DNA of 14,719 bases from Candidatus Thiodiazotropha sp. (ex Gloverina cf. vestifex) (GTDB lineage: Bacteria > Pseudomonadota > Gammaproteobacteria > Chromatiales > Chromatiaceae): positions 1 to 14,719 of the forward strand of contig JAHXHT010000029.1 of assembly GCA_025656435.1 (NCBI GenBank). Direction: 5' to 3'. This document shows positions 7,034 through 14,719 of the stretch, in pieces (the stretch's first letter is position 1; each line of letters opens with the position of its first letter). The position numbers were made by a program, and so were the translations under genes. The notes under the pieces are model-generated. The model saw only the letters and a program-made list of their open reading frames with translations. It did no database searches and was not told where the DNA came from.

Positions 7034-8076
7034 TTACCAACCCTCTGTTCGCCGAAGACCCTTGGTTGGGTGAGCTGGTCGATCAACGGTGTCGCCGCGT
7101 TACCCAACAGGATGGCGTACATCACACCCTCGGTCAGTCCGCCGAAGAGACGGATGATGACGGTGAGTACACCAATCATCAGGGCGTAGATCACCACACC
7201 CAGCGGGGTCACGGGTGAACCGACCATATCACTGGCCATGAACCAGGCGCCCAGCATCAGGCCGCCCGAGAGGAAGACAAACAGCGGATCCGGATACTTC
7301 ACCGGGTCGATGAGGAAGAAAATGCCTGCCGTCACTGCAGCACCCAGCATCACCAACACCGGGATGCGCCAGTCGAGCATGCGCCGGGCGGCCAGGTAGA
7401 GTCCACAGATCAGGATCAGCAGCGCGGAGGTCTCACCCGCGGAGCCCGCTGTGGTGCCCAGCAGCATATCCATGGCGTCCATCTGTACACCTTCAAACTT
7501 CTGCAGGGCCAGGGGTGTGGCGCCGCTGAAGGCGTCCACCGTCACTGATGTGACCCAGTCACCAATGACCGGTGGCTGCAGAAAAGGCGGTGTCAGGGTG
7601 GTGGGGACAAAACTGGTGAAGCGGCCTTCGAAGAAAGCGGGGGTCCAGGTGGTGATAGCGACCGGAAAGGCAGCCTGTACAAAGGCACGCCCGATCAGGG
7701 CGGGATTCATGGCATTCATGCCGAGTCCGCCGAACAGAGCCTTGCCCAGTGCGACCGCTGCGAAAGCGGCCACAGCACCCATCCACAGCGGGAAACCGGG
7801 TGGCAGCGTCAGGGCCAGCAGTATGCCGGTAATAGCCGCAGACCAGTCGCCGAGGCTGCTGGGCTGGCTGCTCAGACGGTTGAAGAGCCGTTCACTGGCC
7901 ATGCATGTGGCGGTCACCACTAGCAACAGAGCGAGGGCGCTCAGGCCGAACTGCCAGATAGTGAAGGCGCAGATGGGCAGCATGGCGTAGACCACGTTGC
8001 GCATGATCCTGACCACGTCGCCTCCCGCATGAGCGTGGGGAGAGGTGCGTAGCTCGATTGTCGGTTTCTTACTCAT
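7030..8076 (-). CDS. rnfD: Ion-translocating oxidoreductase (Rnf) subunit D, membrane subunit with covalent FMN
   Basis: The 348 aa polytopic membrane protein is homologous to NqrB. It begins with the typical cytoplasmic ELRTSPHAHAGG and carries the GLGMNAMNPALIGRAF segment (117-132). The FMN attachment motif is DAFSGATPLALQ, with Thr187 as the expected acceptor. In Rnf it binds riboflavin and FMN and forms part of the ion-translocating core with A, E and G. It overlaps rnfG by 4 bases. The 125-base gap to rnfC holds a palindromic repeat, and no convincing ribosome binding site is visible before the ATG. Confidence 0.96.
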   Translation of the reverse strand: MSKKPTIELRTSPHAHAGGDVVRIMRNVVYAMLPICAFTIWQFGLSALALLLVVTATCMASERLFNRLSSQPSSLGDWSAAITGILLALTLPPGFPLWMGAVAAFAAVALGKALFGGLGMNAMNPALIGRAFVQAAFPVAITTWTPAFFEGRFTSFVPTTLTPPFLQPPVIGDWVTSVTVDAFSGATPLALQKFEGVQMDAMDMLLGTTAGSAGETSALLILICGLYLAARRMLDWRIPVLVMLGAAVTAGIFFLIDPVKYPDPLFVFLSGGLMLGAWFMASDMVGSPVTPLGVVIYALMIGVLTVIIRLFGGLTEGVMYAILLGNAATPLIDQLTQPRVFGEQRVGK

Positions 8077-8104
8077 TAGCTAACTGATATTGCCTTTAGC
8101 ATCC

Positions 8105-8148
8105 GGTGCGGCAAGGCCGCACCCTACAATGGATTTGAGCGTAGGGTG
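8105..8148. repeat. Palindromic intergenic repeat between rnfC and rnfD with alternative pairing
   Basis: GGTGCGGC (8105-8112) and GCCGCACC (8116-8123) form a perfect 8-base stem with a 3-base loop. The overlapping segment CACCCTAC (8120-8127) can instead pair with GTAGGGTG (8141-8148). The middle arm is therefore shared by two exclusive hairpins, the same design as the element at 2006-2069 but with a different sequence. It resembles REP-type dispersed repeats. It may shape rnfCD mRNA processing; no terminator T-run follows. Confidence 0.6.
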
Positions 8149-8201
8149 TGCTCTGCCACGCTGAATATCCCATACGCCTGATGACGGAGAGGGAATGTCG
8201 C

Positions 8202-9542
8202 TCATGCCGCCTGCTCCCGGTTGATCGCCTTGGCGATACGAAAGTACTGCACCAACGGAATATTAGAGGGGCAGACGTAGGAGCAGCAGCCGCATTCGAA
8301 GCAGTCGTTGAGGTGGTAATCCTCTGCCATCTCCTCATATTTTCTTTTCGCCGCCATTTGACCGAGTATCGAGGGATTGAGGTGCATCGGACAGGCCTTG
8401 ACGCAACGGGCGCACCGGATACACGGCCAAATCTTATGGCTCTCCTCTTCGATGGAGGGTTCGTTCAGCACCAGGAGGCCGGAGGTCCCCTTGGTGATTG
8501 GCGTGTCCATAGCGGAGACGGCAGGACCCATCATCGGTCCACCGAGTATGAACTCTGTGCGTGACCCTTCATAGCCCACCTGCTCCAGGATGTGGCGGAT
8601 CGGCGTACCCAGAGGCACCAGGTAGTTGCCCGGCTTGACGATTCCGGGTCCTGCTACGGTAATAACCCGCTCGATCAGCCCTTCACCCTCGGGCAGCAGG
8701 CGTCCGAGTCCGGCCAGGGTGCCTACGTTGTTGACCACAACGCCCACATCCGCGGGCAGACCGCCGGCGGGCACTTCCCGATTGAGCACCGACTTGATCA
8801 GCATCTTTTCGGAACCCTGGGGGTATTTGGTCTCCACTGACTCGACCCTGATCGACCCGCCCTTGGGCAGATGGTCACGCAGGATCTCCACCGCATCCAT
8901 CTTGTTGTCTTCCACGCCGATGATCGCCTGGCTGGTGCCAGTGGCACGCATGGCATAGCGGATGCCCCGCATCAGCGCCTGGGGATGCTCCAGCATGACA
9001 CGGTGGTCGCAGGTCAGATAGGGTTCACACTCACAACCATTGATGACCAGGGTGTCGACGGTTTTGTCTTCAGGAATGGTCAGTTTCAGGTGCGAGGGGA
9101 AGGCAGCGCCGCCCAGGCCCACCATGCCGGTCTCTTGGATAGCCTGGATCGCCTCCGCCGGTGAGAGCTCGCTCATCTCCCGAGGTTGTTTCCAGAGTAC
9201 CTCCTGGGTGGAGCTCTCATAGGTATCGATGATGATGGCGTTGGATTTCGGACCCTTGGGCGTAGGCATCAGTTCGATACCGCTCACCCGCCCGGTAGCC
9301 GGCGCATGCAGGGGTACTGAGAAGCCGCCATCAGCCTTGGCTATCGGTTCTCCGCGCACCACCTCCTGGCCCTTCTTGACCAGGGGGATGGCTGGCTTAC
9401 CGATATGTTGATCCAGCGGTAGGATCAACTGTGGGGGAAATGGCAGACGACGTATCGGTTTATCCGCCGTATCCTTGTGATAGGGCGGATGAATGCCATG
9501 GGCGAAGGTCTTCAGCCCGAAAAACAGGTCGAACAGTCCCAT
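8202..9542 (-). CDS. rnfC: Ion-translocating oxidoreductase (Rnf) subunit C, NADH- and FMN-binding Fe-S protein
   Basis: The 446 aa cytoplasmic-face subunit begins with the RnfC sandwich domain (FAHGIHPPYHK, residues 13-23) and has the nucleotide/flavin region GLGGAAFPSHLKL (142-154), NGCECEPYLTCDHRVMLE (168-185), an SLBB-like segment and a C-terminal pair of [4Fe-4S] motifs: Cys374, 377, 380, 384 and Cys414, 417, 420, 424. In Rnf this subunit exchanges electrons with NAD(H). It is the short form, as in Clostridia and many anaerobes, without the long Ala/Lys-rich C-terminal extension of E. coli RsxC. It lies 91 bases after nifJ and starts the rnfCDGEA block. The ATG is preceded by a weak AGGCGAG. 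Confidence 0.96.
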   Translation of the reverse strand: MGLFDLFFGLKTFAHGIHPPYHKDTADKPIRRLPFPPQLILPLDQHIGKPAIPLVKKGQEVVRGEPIAKADGGFSVPLHAPATGRVSGIELMPTPKGPKSNAIIIDTYESSTQEVLWKQPREMSELSPAEAIQAIQETGMVGLGGAAFPSHLKLTIPEDKTVDTLVINGCECEPYLTCDHRVMLEHPQALMRGIRYAMRATGTSQAIIGVEDNKMDAVEILRDHLPKGGSIRVESVETKYPQGSEKMLIKSVLNREVPAGGLPADVGVVVNNVGTLAGLGRLLPEGEGLIERVITVAGPGIVKPGNYLVPLGTPIRHILEQVGYEGSRTEFILGGPMMGPAVSAMDTPITKGTSGLLVLNEPSIEEESHKIWPCIRCARCVKACPMHLNPSILGQMAAKRKYEEMAEDYHLNDCFECGCCSYVCPSNIPLVQYFRIAKAINREQAA

Positions 9543-9564
9543 AACTCGCCTATCCGGTTAGCAA

Positions 9565-9582
9565 GTGGACCTGCCGGTCCAC
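9565..9582 (-). other. Intercistronic hairpin between nifJ and rnfC
   Basis: GTGGACC and GGTCCAC form a perfect 7-base stem around a 4-base loop, about 50 bases after the nifJ stop and 22 bases before the rnfC ATG. No T-run follows, so read-through is expected. It could protect the nifJ mRNA 3' end or set different expression levels for nifJ and rnf. Confidence 0.45.
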
Positions 9583-9633
9583 CTGTTGGATGAGAGGCGT
9601 ACAACGCCAGTATTCATCGAGGTTGCCATCGAT

Positions 9634-12600
9634 TTACTGATACTTCGCTGCACGCTTTACGAGCTTTTCCAGATCCTTTTCGGATGCATTCCATGGCGTA
9701 CCGGGATGGATACAGACAGCGGTACATTTCTCTGCCGCCTTGACGATGTCCTTGAAGTGGCCTGCTTTAGGATCGGTGATGATAGCCTTCTTTTCGTCGT
9801 TGTAGGTAAAGATCTTTGGATTGATGTCAATGCACTCGTCACAGGCAGTACACTCGGGTGTTTCGATCCACACCGGCTCGTAGTCACCCATTTCAGAACC
9901 ACCACCCATCGCTGGGGCACTGCCATTACCGTTGGCCGAGATGCTACCGGCCAATGCGTCTGCATTGCCGCTGGCGGCCATGGACAACAGGGTAGAGCTG
10001 AGGCGGTTGGCCATATCGACCTTGGCCTGATCCACCAGGGCATTCACATCGACCTTGTTGAGTTCGCCGGCGATACCCTTGAGCTGACGCCAGAACTGGC
10101 GGCGCTCATCGCAGGAGAGCGCCATCTCTTCGGCACAGATCACCCGCATCAGACGGTTCTTGCCGTCCACCGCCCAAACGTAGGGGAACTTGTCTTCACG
10201 ATCGTCATCATCCAGATCGAGGAACTCGTGCATGGGGATCATGTCGTCGTTCCAGGTCTCCGGCGGCGCCATACGGAACTGCTTGCGGAAGCGGCCTTCG
10301 GTGATGGCGAAGTCTGCGAAGGTCATGGGGACCTCCAGTTTGCAGTCTTCACCCTTTTCGTCCTGGTAGCTGACATTGTAAACCGGCCAGTCGTCTTCCA
10401 GAGAAGGGTTGCCTTCCAGATCGATACACTCTTCGATGGTCTCACCCGCATCGGGATCATATTTCATCAGCGGATAGGCGCGGGACTCGACAGCCAGTTT
10501 GGATTGCTTGTTGGCTGCATCATCACCCACACCGTGTTCCGGCGGACAGACGGCATAGATGTTAAAGAGTGCCGGACGGCGGCTGTTGAGGCCGTCGATA
10601 TAACCCTCGATCAGGTGAGTGGTGTTGCTGATGGCACTCTGCAATATATAAGTGGTGCGATGTGCGAGACCAATGAGGGAGATCTCCTTACGGATCTCCT
10701 CCTTGCCCTTCATCGCTTTGCCGTAGGGGCTCATGTCCGCCACCTGGCCGATATAGCCTGAAGTACAGGCCTGACCACCGGTATTGGAGTAGACCTGGGT
10801 ATCGACGACCAGGACCTTGATCGGCATGCCCGAGGCCATTGCGCGGGATAAATTTTGGAAACCGATGTCGTACATGGCGCCGTCGCCACCTATTGAGACC
10901 ACCGGCGGACAGAGCAACCACTCCTCATCGGTAAACTGCTTCCAGCCGAACTGTTGGAAGAAGCCTTCATGCTCAGCCATGTTGTACTTGCCTGCCAGTT
11001 CCAGCTCCGCTTTGCGGATAGCGGTAAAGCCATCCGCCATCTTGCACATATGACCTTCGAAGAGCCCCATGGCAACTGATGGGCTGTCCTGGAACAGATG
11101 GCTGGCCCAGGGGAAGGGGTAGGGGTTGAATGGGAAGGTGGAGCCCCACACGGAGGTGCAACCGGTAGAGTTAACGATACCCATTTCGGCACGGCCGTTG
11201 TTGGTGATGCCCTCCTGGTAACGCCACTTCAGGTCTCGCAGTTGATCCAACAGCTTGGTTACCCACTGCAGCCATTCACGGTCGATCACGGTTTTTTCGT
11301 GATCGGCATCGAGATTCTCGCTGAGATTGGAGAGGGTCAGGTCACCTTCGGTAGAGACAGCCTCATCGATGGCGCTGGTACTACTCAGATCGACGCCGGC
11401 GGCCAGTTTCAGTCGCACGTGCTGTTCCAGCTGCTCGATCAGCTTGTCGATCTTGTCTATCTGTTGCTTCACCCGGGGTTGCATCAGCGCTGTGACAGTG
11501 CCGGTGAAGAGATGAATGATGGTCTTCTCGCCACAACCCAGGCAGGCGCCGTCGCCGCAGACCATGGAGTTGTAGTTGTTCTTGTCCAGTAACAGGGTAT
11601 GAAGTGCGCCGATCTTCTCATCCAGGTCATCAATACGATTGAATGAACTGTCGGTGGTGGGCAGGTCGAGCCAGAATGACCAGTCACTGCGCATCCGCTC
11701 GATGGCAGCCTCATCCTGATGGGTGGCGATCAGAGCGTCGTCTTCGCAGACTTCGATACACTCCATGCAGCCTTTACAGGTATAAGGATTGACTGTGATG
11801 GAGAAGAGTCCGCCACTGCCTTTGTTCTTCTTCTCCAGGTTGTTCCAATAGGGTTTGGTGATGGAGAAGTCGAACTCGACCATGGCCTGCAGGAAGAGAC
11901 CGAATTCTTCTTCCAGCACAGGGCGTGCATCGTCGTCCACATCAGCCGCAGCGATGGTCTCCAATACGGCCTGGTCCAGCAGTGTGCGGACCTTGGCCAG
12001 CTCACCGGCTTCGCCCAGGAGCTCACGCAGACGCTTCTCTACATTGCGGCTCTCACGACGCAGGTACTGGGTCGGACGTCCACCGGTCTCAATACGGTTG
12101 ATTGCTGTGTTGAAGACATCTCCAACCTTGTTGACCAGGCCGGGGATGGCACTGTCTGGACAGATGCTGTAGCAATCGCCACAGGCGGTACAGTTCTCCG
12201 CCACCCATTTCGGGTAGTCGAAGCGGATCTGAGTCATGTCACGAAAGACGCCGGTTGAAGCGGGGATCAGTGACAGCGCCTGGTAGGGGTCTGCCAGATT
12301 GTCAGAGCCCTTGCCGGTCGCATAGAAACTGCCGGTCTGTTCCCAGAAGCGGTGTACGTCTGAGATGCCCCCCTCAGCTGCAGGCAGCTGCTTGAGCATC
12401 ACCGGCAAGCCTGGTTCTTTCTTGGCCGGCAGCTGGGCTGTTGAGCCGACCACCTTGTTGGTGATCTCGTGGATCTCATCAAAGCCACGGCGCACGACGC
12501 GCAGGTTGTCTTCCACGACGCGGCGGCCCTTGCTGCCGAACTTATGCACCAGCTGATCTTCGATGGCAGAGAAAAGCTTCTTCTCATCCAGGTCAGCCAT

Positions 12601-14559
12601 CTCCATCAGTGGTGATCCGGCGAAGAAGGCGCCCTGGAAGGCGTTGCCCTGCATCCTGAGCTGCAGCTCCACATCTGAGGCCTCTTCTCGAGCAATTTTG
12701 AAGCCATCCACGTAGAAGACGTGAATCTCGTTGTCGACGACCTGCTGTTGCATCCAACGGGGGAAGGTCCCCCATACCTCATCAGCACTGCCCAGGTTGG
12801 ACTGAATAATCAGTGTGCCACCCTTCTTCAGGCCAGCCAGAGGATTGGAGTGCCCGAATACGTTGGGATCGGGACTCAGTACCACGTCCACATAGTGATA
12901 TTCACAATTTAAGGGGATCGGGGTTGGTGCCGCCGCCAGGTAGTAGGTGGTCGGCTGGCCCTTCTTTTCTGAACCATATTTCGGGTTGGCCTTGATCTCA
13001 TAACCCAGCAGATCGTAGAGGGTCATGACCAGATTCTTACCGGTGGTGATGGCGCCCCAGCCACCCACTGAGTGCATGCGGACGGTGATCGAGCCATCCG
13101 GCATCAGGTTGGGGTTCTCAGAACCATGTACCGCCATATCACCGATGTTGGGATAGGCTTCCAGTAGCTTCTGGACATGGATCTCCTGCTTGGGGTTGGC
13201 CGCTTCGCGGACAAATTCGATGCCAAGGTAGAAGAACTTGCGATGACCACCCTCAGGCAGCATGTTCTCAAGGGCGCCGATCAGTGCTTCTGGTTGAAGG
13301 TCACGGGAGCCAAGGCCATAGGCACCGGAGTAGAGTCGAGGCGCATCGCTGAAACCGGTGTAACTGTCATAGGTGGGATAGGGCAGGGCCTGTTTGGCCG
13401 CAACTGCCTGGCCGTTCTCGATACACTTGGAGATGACGGCGCGCACCTCACGCATCAGCGGCAGATCCTCAGCCAGGGGTTGGTCGGTACGCTCGAGTAC
13501 ACAAACGCCCTTCTTGCCTTTCAGGATCTTACCCAGCATATCGCCGGGGAAGGGACGGAACATGGTGATGTCGACCACGCCGACTTTGAGCTTTCGGGTT
13601 TTCTCCAAGTAGTCGGCCACACCGTGAGCCTGGATGATCATGGAGCCCATACCGACAATCAGGTAGTCAGCCTTGTCAGTATTGTAGCTGCCGATACGGT
13701 CGTAGCGACGTCCGGTAAGCTCGTAGTACTCGTCCATCACCTGATCGGTGATATCCGGTATGTGCTGGAAGAAATAGGGACGCTGCGCTGCCGTGGTCTG
13801 CATGTAGGCGTCCTGATTCTGAACAGAACCGGAAAGCATGGGGTTGTCTACATCCCAGATCGCAGGTACGCGGCGGCGGGTCTCGCCGAAAAGCAGTTTT
13901 TGTGCAGGTGTCGGGCACTCGATTTCATCATCGGGACGACCGAGAAATTCGCTGATCAACTCACGCTCAGGCACCTGTAGTGGCTCGATCAGGTGAGTGG
14001 TGAGAAAGCCATCCTGCGCCACGGCTGCGGGTGTTAAGGAGAGTTCCGCAATCTTGCGCCCGATGAGGCTGAGATCGGCGGCACCCTGGGCATTGTTGGC
14101 AAAAACTTGGAAGAAGCCGGTGTCATCGATACAGTGAAAGTCGTCATGGCCGCAGTGTACGTTCAGGGAGGCCTTGGTGATGGCGCGACAGCCAATGTTC
14201 AGTACATAGGGGAGACGCTTGCCAACGGCGGCATAAAGCGACTCGTGCATGAAGGCCACACCCTGTGCGGAGGAAAAATTGGTGGCACGCAGACCGGTCA
14301 TGGACATACCGGCAGTTACCGCCGCCGCCGCATGTTCGGACTCGGGCTCTATAAAGATCAGTGACCGATCAGAGATATTGACATGACCCTTGGCAGTCTC
14401 TTCTGCCCAATATTCACCCATCTGCGTAGAGGGTGTAATCGGATAGGCACCGGCTGCATCAGAGGCTTCCCGCTCACACATGATTACGGCGCCGTTGCCG
14501 TCCATCGCCATACGGATGCCGGGAAACTTAAAGGTCTTTTCGTCTTTTTTACCGAACAT
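9634..14559 (-). CDS. nifJ: Giant pyruvate:ferredoxin (flavodoxin) oxidoreductase with fused C-terminal ferredoxin
   Basis: This single-chain enzyme interconverts pyruvate + CoA with acetyl-CoA + CO2 + two low-potential electrons. At 1641 aa it is about 450 residues longer than usual homodimeric PFORs (about 1170-1200). Seen in order: domain I with YPITPST (40-46), the gamma-type domain (HSVGGWGAITTGKNL, 496-510), the ferredoxin-like domain with Cys790, 793, 796, 800 and Cys928, 931, 934, 938, and the TPP domain with GDGAMYDIGFQNL and YSNTGGQ (1225-1263). Likely proximal cluster ligands are Cys1006, 1009, 1134 and 1338. Extra material lies between the two clusters (about 127 residues instead of about 50), between Cys1009 and Cys1134 (a charged helical insert at about 1022-1118), and at the end, where a Gly/Ser/Ala linker (1540-1558) leads to a ferredoxin domain with Cys1570, 1573, 1576 and 1612. 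The ATG has GAGAAG upstream. The first gene of the cluster; pyruvate synthesis is inferred from its neighbours. Confidence 0.95.
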   Translation of the reverse strand: MFGKKDEKTFKFPGIRMAMDGNGAVIMCEREASDAAGAYPITPSTQMGEYWAEETAKGHVNISDRSLIFIEPESEHAAAAVTAGMSMTGLRATNFSSAQGVAFMHESLYAAVGKRLPYVLNIGCRAITKASLNVHCGHDDFHCIDDTGFFQVFANNAQGAADLSLIGRKIAELSLTPAAVAQDGFLTTHLIEPLQVPERELISEFLGRPDDEIECPTPAQKLLFGETRRRVPAIWDVDNPMLSGSVQNQDAYMQTTAAQRPYFFQHIPDITDQVMDEYYELTGRRYDRIGSYNTDKADYLIVGMGSMIIQAHGVADYLEKTRKLKVGVVDITMFRPFPGDMLGKILKGKKGVCVLERTDQPLAEDLPLMREVRAVISKCIENGQAVAAKQALPYPTYDSYTGFSDAPRLYSGAYGLGSRDLQPEALIGALENMLPEGGHRKFFYLGIEFVREAANPKQEIHVQKLLEAYPNIGDMAVHGSENPNLMPDGSITVRMHSVGGWGAITTGKNLVMTLYDLLGYEIKANPKYGSEKKGQPTTYYLAAAPTPIPLNCEYHYVDVVLSPDPNVFGHSNPLAGLKKGGTLIIQSNLGSADEVWGTFPRWMQQQVVDNEIHVFYVDGFKIAREEASDVELQLRMQGNAFQGAFFAGSPLMEMADLDEKKLFSAIEDQLVHKFGSKGRRVVEDNLRVVRRGFDEIHEITNKVVGSTAQLPAKKEPGLPVMLKQLPAAEGGISDVHRFWEQTGSFYATGKGSDNLADPYQALSLIPASTGVFRDMTQIRFDYPKWVAENCTACGDCYSICPDSAIPGLVNKVGDVFNTAINRIETGGRPTQYLRRESRNVEKRLRELLGEAGELAKVRTLLDQAVLETIAAADVDDDARPVLEEEFGLFLQAMVEFDFSITKPYWNNLEKKNKGSGGLFSITVNPYTCKGCMECIEVCEDDALIATHQDEAAIERMRSDWSFWLDLPTTDSSFNRIDDLDEKIGALHTLLLDKNNYNSMVCGDGACLGCGEKTIIHLFTGTVTALMQPRVKQQIDKIDKLIEQLEQHVRLKLAAGVDLSSTSAIDEAVSTEGDLTLSNLSENLDADHEKTVIDREWLQWVTKLLDQLRDLKWRYQEGITNNGRAEMGIVNSTGCTSVWGSTFPFNPYPFPWASHLFQDSPSVAMGLFEGHMCKMADGFTAIRKAELELAGKYNMAEHEGFFQQFGWKQFTDEEWLLCPPVVSIGGDGAMYDIGFQNLSRAMASGMPIKVLVVDTQVYSNTGGQACTSGYIGQVADMSPYGKAMKGKEEIRKEISLIGLAHRTTYILQSAISNTTHLIEGYIDGLNSRRPALFNIYAVCPPEHGVGDDAANKQSKLAVESRAYPLMKYDPDAGETIEECIDLEGNPSLEDDWPVYNVSYQDEKGEDCKLEVPMTFADFAITEGRFRKQFRMAPPETWNDDMIPMHEFLDLDDDDREDKFPYVWAVDGKNRLMRVICAEEMALSCDERRQFWRQLKGIAGELNKVDVNALVDQAKVDMANRLSSTLLSMAASGNADALAGSISANGNGSAPAMGGGSEMGDYEPVWIETPECTACDECIDINPKIFTYNDEKKAIITDPKAGHFKDIVKAAEKCTAVCIHPGTPWNASEKDLEKLVKRAAKYQ

Positions 14560-14604
14560 GGAACACTTCTCTTAAATTATGGAATGTATGAGTTTTGAGC
14601 TTCT

Positions 14605-14635
14605 CTTGTAGACAGGTCACATTACTTAGTACAAG
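14605..14635. promoter_or_regulatory. Possible operator half-sites upstream of nifJ
   Basis: CTTGTA (14605-14610) and TACAAG (14630-14635) are exact reverse complements 19 bases apart, within the 78 bases before the nifJ start that should hold its promoter. The spacing puts the half-site centres about 25 bases apart. No classical sigma70 or sigma54 promoter is clear here; CATAAT (minus strand, in TTCCATAATTTA) is a weak -10 candidate close to the start codon. This is a low-confidence call. Confidence 0.2.
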
Positions 14636-14637
14636 CG

Positions 14638-14701
14638 TGTCGCTACCTCGTGAAAGATTTTGGGACATCCGAGTCCCCAAAATCGACTCGCCAACGCGAC
14701 A
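14638..14701. repeat. Long imperfect inverted repeat upstream of nifJ
   Basis: The inner arms GATTTTGGGAC (14656-14666) and GTCCCCAAAATC (14673-14684) pair with one bulged base around a 6-base loop. The outer arms TGTCGC (14638-14643) and GCGACA (14696-14701) pair exactly. On the minus strand the inner stem is followed by TTT only. It may be the terminator of a gene upstream of nifJ beyond the window, or a dispersed palindromic repeat. It separates nifJ from whatever precedes it. Confidence 0.5.
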
Positions 14702-14719
14702 GCCGTTATGCCCCGACCG

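Noticed and set aside
4837..9542. Na+-translocating NQR instead of Rnf
   Set aside because: The RnfC-type subunit with two [4Fe-4S] motifs, the C-D-G-E-A order and the absence of an NqrF-type FAD/2Fe-2S subunit indicate Rnf.
9565..10761. 398-codon open frame on the plus strand
   Set aside because: It lies antisense to the strongly supported 3' part of nifJ, lacks recognisable domains, and arises from nifJ codon bias.
14607..14621. NifA-type upstream activator site TGT-N10-ACA before nifJ
   Set aside because: The spacing is N9, not N10, and no -24/-12 sigma54 promoter is visible, so nitrogen-fixation control is not supported.

Overview
The window is about 14.7 kb of bacterial chromosome of moderate GC content. 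Every gene I can support lies on the minus strand, so transcription runs from high to low coordinates. The protein variants (a PpsA/PpsR pair and a HAMP sensor of a type common in sulfur-oxidising and purple sulfur Gammaproteobacteria) suggest a gammaproteobacterium, possibly a sulfur-oxidising or symbiotic chemolithotroph. That assignment is inference; no rRNA or marker gene is present to prove it.

Layout in the direction of transcription: an untranslated leader with a long imperfect inverted repeat (14560-14719); nifJ, a giant single-chain pyruvate:ferredoxin oxidoreductase of 1641 aa with a C-terminal ferredoxin domain (14559-9634); rnfC, rnfD, rnfG, rnfE and rnfA (9542-4837), five of the six subunits of the ion-translocating NADH:ferredoxin oxidoreductase; a 63-67 aa membrane-anchored Cys-rich protein (4713-4510) in the place where rnfB would be expected; ppsA, phosphoenolpyruvate synthase (4497-2089); ppsR, its regulatory kinase/pyrophosphorylase (1881-1060); and the N-terminal sensor/HAMP part of what looks like a class III nucleotide cyclase (868-41), whose frame breaks close to the window edge.

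The genes make biochemical sense together. Rnf can use an ion gradient and NADH to make low-potential ferredoxin. NifJ can use reduced ferredoxin to carboxylate acetyl-CoA to pyruvate. PpsA converts pyruvate to PEP, and PpsR switches PpsA according to ADP/Pi. The cluster could therefore be an anabolic CO2-fixing and gluconeogenic module. The opposite flow (pyruvate oxidation feeding Rnf or a nitrogenase) cannot be excluded from sequence alone.

The most unusual points are the enlarged NifJ with two internal insertions and a tethered ferredoxin, the absence of rnfB from an otherwise contiguous rnf set, the small Cys-rich membrane protein that could serve Rnf Fe-S assembly, and several palindromic or repeat elements inserted between genes of a cluster that is usually tightly packed. 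No gene-free stretch exceeds 300 bases. The gaps of 90-210 bases are described in the entries below.
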